Of a DNA stretch of 64,000 bases, positions 53,996 to 61,157 are shown piece after piece. Source of the stretch: CAVRUD01 sp963849635. GTDB taxonomy: Bacteria; Chloroflexota; Chloroflexia; Thermomicrobiales; UBA6265. The position numbers and the translations under genes are program-made. The stretch covers positions 46,709-110,708 of the forward strand of contig CAWKIA010000005.1 of assembly GCA_963849635.1 (NCBI GenBank), given 5' to 3'. A model generated the notes under the pieces. The model saw only the letters and a list, made by a program, of their open reading frames with translations. It made no database searches and was not told where the DNA came from. Position 1 is the stretch's first letter; each line of letters opens with the position of its first letter.

Positions 53996-55375
53996 TTGGC
54001 CAGTGAAGTGGTGATGCCCCGGCTGGGGTGGACGATGGAGACGGGCCGCGTCGTCGAGTGGCTGAAGGCTGACGGCGACGAGGTTGAGGCGGGTGACCTG
54101 ATCTTCTCGGTCGAGACCGACAAGGCGATCACCGAAGTTGAGTCATTGGATAGCGGCGTGCTGCGGATACCGCAGGACGCACCTGAGATTGGGGCCGAAG
54201 TCGCGGTCGGGGCGATGCTGGCGTACATCCTGTTGCCGGGCGAGTCGCTACCGACGGCAGTGGTCGCCGGAGCATCGTCCGCCGTCCAGGCGGGTGCCGG
54301 AAGCGATCACGCGGCCGTTGCCGTCTCCGTGCCGAGTGAAGCAGCCGCGAGCAGCGGCAACGGCCGACAGCATGGGCCGCGAATCAGCCCCAGAGCGCGG
54401 CGCGCCGCCAGGTCGTTGGGAATCGACTGGACGACACTGGTTGGCAGCGGCAGCTCGGGGCGGATTCGGGAACAGGACGTGCTCGGGGCGTCGTCCATGC
54501 CGGAGACGCCGCCGTCCGATGCGTTTACGCCGCGCGCGTCCCCAGGTGTGCGCCGGTTGGCCCAGGAGCGGGGAATTGCCCTGGGGGATGTGCCAGCCAA
54601 TGGTCCGGGTGGTCGGGTAACCAGGGCTGATGTGCGGGCGATGCAGGCGTCGGCGGTCTATCTCGTAGGCGAGGATGTCGCCCTTAGCCCCATCCGCCGG
54701 ATCACGGCCCAGCGCATGGCCGAGAGTGCGCACACGACCGCGCCGGTCACGCTGACCACCGAGGCCGACGTGACTGAGTTGATGGCGATCCGGGCCAGGA
54801 TCAAGTCTGAGGTCGGGACACATCCGGCCGACGCCGGGCCGCTGCCATCGGTGACTGACCTGCTGGTGAAGCTCACTGGACAGGCATTGCTGCGGCATCC
54901 CGATCTGAATGCCTCGTTCGCGGACGATCGGATCGTGCGCCATCCGGACGTCCATATCGGCGTCGCGGTCGATTCGGAGCGCGGGCTGCTGGCGCCGGTT
55001 ATCCGGGATGCCGCCCGGAAGTCGCTGCACGCGATTGCTGAAGAGTCAGCTCGGCTAATTGCGAGCGCGAGGGCGGGGACCGCCGCGCCGGACGATCTGC
55101 ACGGGGGCACCTTCACGATCTCCAATCTGGGCATGTTCGAGATCGACGCGTTTACGCCGATCATCAACCTGCCGGAGTGCGCCGTGCTGGGCGTGGGCCG
55201 GGTCGTTTCACGCCCGGTCGTGATCGACGAGGAGACCGAGGAGATCGAGGTGCGGAAGATGATGGCGCTCAGCCTGACCTTCGACCACCGGGTGGTCGAT
55301 GGGGCGCCGGCCGCGCGATTCTTGCAGGCGCTGAAGGGGATGATTGAGCGGCCGTATGGGTGGTTGATGCGGTAA
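53996..55375 (+). CDS. Dihydrolipoamide acyltransferase (E2) with two peripheral-subunit-binding domains
   Basis: A 459-residue E2. Residues 3-80 are a lipoyl domain, with the lipoylated Lys43 in SVETDKAITEVESLD. A linker leads to a peripheral-subunit-binding domain at about 128-164 (PRISPRARRAARSLGIDW, SGRIREQDV) and a second at about 178-216 (TPRASPGVRRLAQERGIALG, GGRVTRADV). The catalytic domain runs from 228: SPIRRITAQRMAESAHTTAP, LGMFEIDAFTPIINLPECAV and the CoA-site FDHRVVDGAPAARFL with His near 431. Two binding domains in tandem are uncommon. TTG 53996 is the start before MASEVVMPRL. No E3 gene is present in the window. Confidence 0.92.
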   Translation: MASEVVMPRLGWTMETGRVVEWLKADGDEVEAGDLIFSVETDKAITEVESLDSGVLRIPQDAPEIGAEVAVGAMLAYILLPGESLPTAVVAGASSAVQAGAGSDHAAVAVSVPSEAAASSGNGRQHGPRISPRARRAARSLGIDWTTLVGSGSSGRIREQDVLGASSMPETPPSDAFTPRASPGVRRLAQERGIALGDVPANGPGGRVTRADVRAMQASAVYLVGEDVALSPIRRITAQRMAESAHTTAPVTLTTEADVTELMAIRARIKSEVGTHPADAGPLPSVTDLLVKLTGQALLRHPDLNASFADDRIVRHPDVHIGVAVDSERGLLAPVIRDAARKSLHAIAEESARLIASARAGTAAPDDLHGGTFTISNLGMFEIDAFTPIINLPECAVLGVGRVVSRPVVIDEETEEIEVRKMMALSLTFDHRVVDGAPAARFLQALKGMIERPYGWLMR

Positions 55376-55384
55376 TTCGGAGAG

Positions 55385-55438
55385 CGCCCCTAATCCCCCT
55401 GCCCCCTTCCCCCCGTTGCGGCAAGGGGAAGGGGGAGC
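55385..55438. repeat. CCCCTAATCCCCC...GGGGAAGGGGGA inverted repeat
   Basis: CCCCTAATCCCCCTGCCCCC, TTCCCCCCGTTGCGGCA and AGGGGAAGGGGGAG. The same family as 16728 and 39169; 10 bp after the E2 stop. Confidence 0.65.
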
Positions 55439-55474
55439 GTTGGCACCAGGGACGCGCCGCTTCTCCACCCCGGC

Positions 55475-55619
55475 GTCATCCTGAGCCTGCGAAGGATCTT
55501 GGCGCATGAGCGCCTTCGTGCTCGTTCGCGAATGTGAGGCTCCCCATTCATCACGAGGCGTCGGGGTTGGGGGCGAAGGCCGCGCGGCGGCCAAGATCCT
55601 TCGCTCCGCTCAGGATGAC
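55475..55619. repeat. Terminal-inverted-repeat element, GTCATCCTGAGC family
   Basis: Left arm GTCATCCTGAGCCTGCGAAG then GATCTTGGC; right arm GCCAAGATCCTTCGCTCCGC then TCAGGATGAC. Second copy of the element at 32244. The interior has no gene. Confidence 0.75.
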
Positions 55620-55650
55620 ATCGGGGCGGGGTAGTTGTGATGGTGAAATG

Positions 55651-56629
55651 CTAGTTCCCGATCACGATCACTTCGTGATCGACCACTCTTTCCACCGAAA
55701 AGCTGAGCCAATCTCCTTCGAGCTGAGCCGCTATTGACCCACCAGCAACTAGTCGCTGGACGCTCACGGTCGAGGATTTCTGGGCGTGAAGCCGGACTGA
55801 TAAGGGGCCGACGGCGATGTATTCGTGGGCGGGGGCGGATCCGACTTCGTGGCCGGTGAGGTTGACGAGGTGGAGGATGAACGCTGGCGGAGGGGCGTTC
55901 GATGGACAGGGGGATGCGGTCGGAGGAAGCCCAGCGGACGATGTTGGCGAGGAGCTGGGCGTGGTCGGGGAGGCGGCTGCGGCCGAAGGTGCGGTCGATG
56001 TCGGCGGCAAGGTAGGCGACACGGCCCCCCGCTGATTCATTCAGGATCAGGGCGGGGAGGCTGCTCGATGGCTGGCGCATCCAGGCGGTTTCCGGCGGGT
56101 AGATGGGGAATGGTGGGACGAGAGTCAGGACTACCTGGGCGCCGGCGGCGGGGCGCACGACTTCGGTGCGGCCGCCGAAGGGGGTGATGTCGGTGTCATC
56201 GAACCCGGCAAAGGCGGCGTGGCGTGGTGAGTCGTCGTCGGGTTCGGTGCCGGTCTGGGGGTCGTGGACCCAGCGGCGGCGTTCGGGCGTGATGCGCAGG
56301 TAAGTGTGCTGGCCCCACTCGTCCCAGGAGACGCGCTCGTCGGTCTCGGAGCCGTGGTGGATGCGGACGGCGTGGGCGGCGATGAGGTCGGCGAGGGCGA
56401 AGTCTTCGCGGGGCTGGCCGTTGAGGTCGTAGCGGCTTGTCTCGCCGGTGGCGACCAAGCCGCCTCCGTTATTGACATATTTGCGGATCGCGTCGGCCTG
56501 GGCGTCCGACATGGCGCCGTGGTTGGGCAGTACCAGGGCGGCGAGATCGTGTAGTTCGGTGTCGCGGGCGATGTGGTCGGCGTGGATGGGGATGTAGGGG
56601 ATGTGGGCGCGAATCAGGGCGTCGGTCAT
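55651..56629 (-). pseudogene. Glycosidase-associated (GH42-trimerisation-like) C-terminal fragment
   Basis: About 325 residues, all of the type found after the catalytic barrel in beta-galactosidase/fucosidase-like proteins. RAHIPYIPIHADHI and DLAALVLPNHGAMSDAQADA, then IRKYVNNGGGLVATGETSRY and RVAYLAADIDRTFGRSRLPD resemble a trimerisation/amidotransferase-like fold; a beta-sandwich tail (FILHLVNLTGHEVGS) ends at 55651. No catalytic barrel is present. The fragment opens at ATG 56629, a codon made by the terminus of the inverted-repeat element at 56625-56780. One frameshift near 55900. Probably a truncated relic; function is not expected. Confidence 0.65.
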
Positions 56630-56780
56630 CCCGAGCTTGTCGAGGGATCTAGAGGTGGGACGAGGCACGGACGACGCCCTGACCTTCGAGAGAACTACGC
56701 CGCCTTCGCGCAGACGGCGGCGCCATCGGAGCGCCGTCTCCTTCGAGATTCCTCGACAAGCTGGGAAGCTCGGAATGACA
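56625..56780. repeat. Terminal-inverted-repeat element, TGTCATCCCGAGC family
   Basis: Arms GTCATCCCGAGCTTGTCGAG then GGATCT, and AGATTCCTCGACAAGCTGGG then AAGCTCGGAATGACA. The interior shares the GACGGCGGCGCC and CGAAGG blocks of the copy at 36679. It truncates the fragment gene at 55651-56629. Confidence 0.75.
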
Positions 56781-56847
56781 GGTATGTCTGTAACTGGATG
56801 GCTGAGCGCTGACGGTTGATTGCTACGGTCAGGATGCCCCATTGTTA

Positions 56848-56875
56848 TGGTGACGTTAGCATGGTAGCGTTATCA
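56848..56875. promoter_or_regulatory. Two abutting LacI-type operators
   Basis: TGGTGACGTTAGCA (56848-56861) is followed without gap by TGGTAGCGTTATCA (56862-56875). Each has the TGG...CG...(C)A plan with central CG and 5 of 7 pairs symmetric, as at LacI/GalR-family sites. They lie 46-73 bp before the amidohydrolase ATG; a LacI-family gene is 1.9 kb downstream. Confidence 0.6.
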
Positions 56876-56920
56876 GATCAAGCACGCCGCGCCGTATCTG
56901 TGAGCCAGGAGGGCTGGACG

Positions 56921-58150
56921 ATGACCGTTGCCGAGGGCGCAGGGTTGAAGTCAGACACAACAATTCAGGGTCGGGTGGGGCTGGTCGATTGCGATGTTCA
57001 CCCCTATCCCGTCAACAACGACGAGATCAAGTCGTATCTCAAGCAGCCCTGGCGCGATCGCTTCGGGGGCGGCGGGCGAGGCTTTTTCGGCAATCCGGTG
57101 CATGGATCGCGGCTGGACAGCAACCCGCCCAAGGGTGGTCCGGCCGGCTCCGATCCCGACTTCCTCCGCCACCAGCTGATCGACGAATTCGGGACGGCCT
57201 ACGCCGTTCTGATGCCCCGGGCCTTCTGCAATGTCCATCCCGATCCGGATTTCGGCAGCGCGATCGCGGCCGCCTACAATGACTGGCTCGACGCCACCTG
57301 GCTCTCGCAGTACAACCACGATGGGGTCTTCAAGGGGTCGATTACGGTCAATATTCACGATCCGGCCGCGGCGGCGAAGGAGATCGAACGCTGGGCGGGA
57401 CATCCCCATTTCGTCCAGGTGATGACCGACTCCGGCGCCCGGGCTCCCTTCGGGCAGCGCCAGTACCACCTGATCTATGAGGCCTGCGAGAAACATGGCT
57501 TCCGCTTTGCCGTCCACCCGGGGACGGACGGGATGGGCATCAACGTCCAGCCCTCGCCGGGGTACCCGACCCATTACATCGAGTGGCACACCTGCTTGTC
57601 GCTGTCGTTCCAGGCGCATCTCGTCAGCATGATCACCGAGGGGGTCTTTGAGCGGTTCCCCGGGTTTGGGATCTCGCTCGTCGAAGGGGGCGTGGCCTGG
57701 GTGACCGGGTTGCTATGGCGGCTCGATGCCGAGTGGAAGGCCCTCCGCTCCGAGGTACCCTGGCTGACGAAGGCGCCTTCGGCCTACCTGCGCGACCATG
57801 TCCGCATCTCCAGCCAGCCGCTGGAGACGCCGGACAACACCAAGCACCTCCTCCAGATGCTGGAGATGATGGATGCCGAGCACATCTTGATGTTCGCCAG
57901 CGACTACCCGCACTGGGACTTCGATTCGCCGACCCACGCTTTCCCGAGGTTGCCGGCGGCGATGCAGGAACGGATTTTTTCCACGAATGCGCGGGAGTGG
58001 TTAGGGTTGCCGTTGGCGCCGGCGACGAACGAATGGCAACGGTACGGTGGCGGCGGACTAGCGTTCACTCGCAGACGTCGAGGTTTTGTCGCCCTGTGGC
58101 GCGACGGACCAGCCCGCGTGTCCCGCAGTGAAACGTCCGCGGCAGGCTAA
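56921..58150 (+). CDS. Amidohydrolase family protein (metal-dependent, decarboxylase-like)
   Basis: A 409-residue amidohydrolase-2 (ACMSD-like) protein. GLVDCDVHPYPVNND holds the first metal pair (DxH), FRFAVHPGTDGMGINV a later His, GFGISLVEGGVAWVTGLLWR the family signature, and ILMFASDYPHWDFDSPTHAF the SDYPHWD motif with the last metal Asp. Members decarboxylate or hydrolyse aromatic and N-containing substrates. ATG 56921 is chosen for its AGGAGGG at 56907-56913; an earlier frame start at 56816 would swallow the operators. Residues after 375 (GGGGLAFTRRRRGFVALW) are beyond the conserved fold. Intact, followed by a Rieske gene. Confidence 0.85.
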   Translation: MTVAEGAGLKSDTTIQGRVGLVDCDVHPYPVNNDEIKSYLKQPWRDRFGGGGRGFFGNPVHGSRLDSNPPKGGPAGSDPDFLRHQLIDEFGTAYAVLMPRAFCNVHPDPDFGSAIAAAYNDWLDATWLSQYNHDGVFKGSITVNIHDPAAAAKEIERWAGHPHFVQVMTDSGARAPFGQRQYHLIYEACEKHGFRFAVHPGTDGMGINVQPSPGYPTHYIEWHTCLSLSFQAHLVSMITEGVFERFPGFGISLVEGGVAWVTGLLWRLDAEWKALRSEVPWLTKAPSAYLRDHVRISSQPLETPDNTKHLLQMLEMMDAEHILMFASDYPHWDFDSPTHAFPRLPAAMQERIFSTNAREWLGLPLAPATNEWQRYGGGGLAFTRRRRGFVALWRDGPARVSRSETSAAG

Positions 58151-58221
58151 CGGGCGCGATGCAGGCATCGCCCCTGCGACGGCTGGGCAGCGGGATCGTG
58201 CGAAAGCGGGAGGGGATCGCG

Positions 58222-58632
58222 GTGGGTCGTCATGTGGTCGGGCGGGTCAGCGAATTGCCGCCCGGTGGGCGGAAGATCGTTGAGGCGGATGGGCGCTCGA
58301 TCGGAGTGTTCAATGTGGCGGGCTCGTTCTACGCCCTGCGCAATTCCTGTCCGCACCAGGCCGCTCCGCTCTGCCTGGGGGCGATCAAGGGCATGACGAT
58401 GCCGAGCAAGCCGGGCGAGTACATCTGGGGCCGGGAGGGCGAGATCGTTCGTTGTCCCTGGCACGGGTGGGAGTTCGACATCCTGACTGGACGCTCGATC
58501 TTCAATCCGCACAAGACGCGGGTAAAGGCGTACGACGTGACGGTCGAAACTCGGCTTGAAGACGAGGAGGATGAGTCGGTCGAGACCTTCGAGGTGACGA
58601 TCGAGGACGGCTGGGTCGTGCTCCATGTCTAA
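58222..58632 (+). CDS. Rieske [2Fe-2S] ferredoxin-like protein with long intervening loop
   Basis: A 136-residue Rieske protein. Cluster ligands are CPH in LRNSCPHQAAPLC and CPWH in EIVRCPWHGWEFDI, separated by 32 residues instead of the usual 15-17; the extra loop is LGAIKGMTMPSKPGEYIWGR. GTG 58222 is preferred because GGGAGGGG lies six bases upstream and it gives VGRHVVGRVSELPPGG; ATG 58159 would add 21 odd residues. It is probably an electron-transfer partner or a standalone component for an enzyme of the adjacent amidohydrolase module; no oxygenase alpha gene lies beside it. Confidence 0.85.
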   Translation: MGRHVVGRVSELPPGGRKIVEADGRSIGVFNVAGSFYALRNSCPHQAAPLCLGAIKGMTMPSKPGEYIWGREGEIVRCPWHGWEFDILTGRSIFNPHKTRVKAYDVTVETRLEDEEDESVETFEVTIEDGWVVLHV

Positions 58633-58709
58633 GCATTTAGTGGTTCGGGTGTACTGAGCGATACCGCGCGTCGTTTGCGCGTTGGCGTTGCCGTTTTCGT
58701 AGCACGCAT

Positions 58710-58731
58710 ACTGTCAGGTACAGCAGACAGT
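58710..58731. promoter_or_regulatory. Inverted repeat upstream of the LacI-family gene
   Basis: ACTGTC and GACAGT, 6 bp each with a 10-base spacer, 22 bp before the ATG of the regulator. It could be an operator for another factor; it does not resemble the paired LacI-type sites at 56848. Confidence 0.3.
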
Positions 58732-58752
58732 GTGGTTGCGAGGGAACGCCGT

Positions 58753-59802
58753 ATGGTGACTATTAAAGACATTGCAAAGCGAGCGGGGGTCTCCATGATC
58801 ACCGTCTCCCGCGTCGTCAACCGCAACGGCTATGTTGGGGCGGCGACGCGGGAGAAGGTCGAGGCGGCGATCCGGGAACTCAACTACGTTCCCAACCAGG
58901 TGGCCAGCAACCTTCGCTCGCAACAGTCGGACCTGCTGGCCCTGGTCCTGCCCGACATCACGAACTCGTTCTGGACGACGATCGCTCGCGGAGTCGAAGA
59001 CGCCGCCTGGCCGCTCGGCTACGGTGTCTTCATCTGCAACGCCGACAATGATCCAAACAAGGAAGCGGCCTACATCGAGACTCTGCTGCGCCGCCGGGTG
59101 GGTGGCGTCCTGATCGTGCCGACGCCCGATCCACAAAGTGAGGCCCAACTCGACCGGCTGCGCCAGCACGGGACAGATTTCGTGGTGGTGCATCGCAAGT
59201 TGCGCCAGTTGGTCGCGGATGTCGTTCGCACTGACGGGCAGAGGGCGGCCCGCGACCTGACCGCCGCCTTGCTTGAGGACGGCTGGACACGGATTGCCTA
59301 TGTCGGATTGCCGCTGTCTGACCCGGCCAGCGAAGATCGGCTCAACGGCTACCGCGAAGCGCACATCGCTGCCGGAGTCGAACCTGCAATGGACCTGGTG
59401 CGGGTCGGTCCGCTCAATCCAAGCACAGGCTACCGGCTGGTGACCGAACTGCTTCAGCTGTCGCCCAGACCAGAGGCGGTCTTGCTCGGCAACAGCCGTC
59501 TGGCGGTCGGCGGCCTGCGGGCGATCGGGCACGCCGGCTTGAAGGTTCCCGACGATATTGCCGTGGCGGCCTTCCACGATACCTCCGCCCTCGACGACTA
59601 TGCCCCGACAATGATTCGGGCGGTGCAGCCGTCCTACTCGATGGGCAAGATCGCGACCGAACTGCTGCTGGATCGGGAGGGCCGGGTCGAGGGCGAGTAC
59701 CGTGAGATCATCCTGCCGGCGGAGTTCCACCGGCCGGGAGATGTGGCGCTCGGCGAGGTCGGTGCGGTGAGTAGGGATAGCGTGCGGTATGGGGCGATCT
59801 AG
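58753..59802 (+). CDS. LacI-family transcriptional regulator
   Basis: A 349-residue LacI/GalR regulator. The helix-turn-helix is TIKDIAKRAGVSMITVSRVV with the hinge helix YVPNQVASNLRSQQS. The periplasmic-binding-like core follows: LLALVLPDITNSFWTTIARG, LRRRVGGVLIVPTPDPQSEA, RIAYVGLPLSDPASEDRLNG and IAVAAFHDTSALDDYAPTMI. ATG 58753 with AGGGA upstream; the frame opens 26 codons earlier but without homology. It likely represses the amidohydrolase/Rieske genes through the tandem sites at 56848-56875, by proximity and site type. The ligand is unknown. Confidence 0.9.
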   Translation: MVTIKDIAKRAGVSMITVSRVVNRNGYVGAATREKVEAAIRELNYVPNQVASNLRSQQSDLLALVLPDITNSFWTTIARGVEDAAWPLGYGVFICNADNDPNKEAAYIETLLRRRVGGVLIVPTPDPQSEAQLDRLRQHGTDFVVVHRKLRQLVADVVRTDGQRAARDLTAALLEDGWTRIAYVGLPLSDPASEDRLNGYREAHIAAGVEPAMDLVRVGPLNPSTGYRLVTELLQLSPRPEAVLLGNSRLAVGGLRAIGHAGLKVPDDIAVAAFHDTSALDDYAPTMIRAVQPSYSMGKIATELLLDREGRVEGEYREIILPAEFHRPGDVALGEVGAVSRDSVRYGAI

Positions 59803-59843
59803 GGCTGACATAGGCGTTGCATTTCTGGCAACGCGTCGCCGTT

Positions 59844-59965
59844 GTAGGGGCGGACCGGTGTGTCCGCCCGTGTCATCCGCCGCGACGGTTCGCATTCTGG
59901 AGCCGGGTTTCGATGTCGGAACGTCGTGCACGCGAGGCCGGGCGGACACACCGGTCCGCCCCTAC
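59844..59965. repeat. Paired GTAGGGGC-family hairpins in inverted orientation
   Basis: GTAGGGGCGGACCGGTGTGT then CCGCCCG at 59844-59870, and its complement GGGCGGACACACCGGTCCGC then CCCTAC at 59940-59965. The two can form a long imperfect stem; flanking bases also pair partly. Nothing else is seen in this 190-bp gap. Confidence 0.75.
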
Positions 59966-59991
59966 GACGGCAACATGTGTTCCAGAATTGA

Positions 59992-61157
59992 CTACGCACT
60001 CGCTACGGAGAATCGATCCAGCCGGAACAGCGAAATGTCATGGCCTGTATCGCCAGTGGTGGCGAGGTCGGCGAGGATCTCGCCGATGACGGGGCAGAAT
60101 TTGTAGCCGTGGCCGGAGCAGGGTGAGGCAAGGACGACATTGGGGTGGTCTGGGTGGCGGTCGATGATGAAGTGTTCATCGGGCGTATTGGTGAAGAGGC
60201 AGGCGCGGAGGGCCATGGTTGGGCCGGCGCCGGACGGAAAATAGGTTTCCGCGAAAGCTTCGTAGGAGGTGTTCATCGGCTGCGGTGGCGTCGCGGTCGA
60301 GGTTGTCGGGATCGACGGTTTCGCCGAGGTGGCCGTAGCGGCCGAACTTGAAGCCGGGGACACCATAGATGGGCAGGCCGTAGTAGCGGCCTTCGGGCAC
60401 TTGCAGGTTGAAGACGGGAAAGCGATCTGGAGTAAAGATCGACGGGTCGAGGGGTTGGAGCCAGGCGAGGACCTGACGCTCCGGTACCGCGAGGTCGGCC
60501 AGGACCGGGGCATGCTGGCCGATCCAGGCACCGGTCGTGACTACCAGTGCCTCGGCGCCGTATGTTCCGTGGTCAGTAGTCACCTCGACAGTGTCGTTAA
60601 AGACGTCCCAGTCCAGCGCCCGCTCGCGGGCGTGGATTTCGGCGCCAGCTGCCTGGGCCGCGAGGACATGGGCGACGATCGCTTGCTCGGAGAGCACGAA
60701 GCCGCCGTCGGGTTGATACAGGGCGAGGTGGTCGGGCGGGAAGGCGGTAACCGGGGAACCGCTTGGAGAGTTCGGCGCTTGTGAGGACCTCGTGCGGGAT
60801 GTCGTGCATCTGGCAGGAGTCGTATGAGCCGCGGAAGACCTCTTCGTCCGGCGCGCTGGCGTCGACCGAGCCGGTGATGTGGAGGAGGCGTTCGCCGTAA
60901 CCGCGTTCAAGTTCGCGCCAGAGCGCGTAGGAGCGGCGCAGCAGCGGGACGTACGAGGGGTGCTCGTAGTAGGCCTGACGGATGATCCTGGTGACGCCGT
61001 GCGACGACCCCAGCGAATGGGGGATATCGAAGCGCTCGATGCCGAGGACCCGCTTGCCGCGCAAGGCCAGTTGGTGGCAGGTGGCGGATCCCATGCCGCC
61101 AACCCCGAGCACGATGACGTCGTATTGCCCCTTGGGATTGTGCCCGCCGCCTACCAT
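59992..61157 (-). pseudogene. Sarcosine/N-methyl amino acid oxidase (SolA/MSOX-like), two frameshifts
   Basis: About 388 residues of a monomeric sarcosine oxidase-type flavoprotein. The FAD Rossmann motif is VIVLGVGGMGSATCHQLALR (GxGxxG), followed by ERFDIPHSLGSSHGVTRIIR (the MSOX SS/HG block), IHARERALDWDVFNDTVEV, LVVTTGAWIGQHAPV, and the C-terminal covalent-FAD region VLASPCSGHGYKFCPVIGEI with the SGHGFK-like core. Reaction: oxidative N-demethylation giving H2O2. Shifts near 60760 and 60270. ATG 61157 overlaps the stop of the upstream dehydrogenase gene, so it is the last gene of this operon. Confidence 0.85.

Noticed and set aside
56816..56920. Earlier start for the amidohydrolase
   Set aside because: It would place both LacI-type operators inside the gene and lacks a ribosome site; ATG 56921 has AGGAGGG at the right distance.
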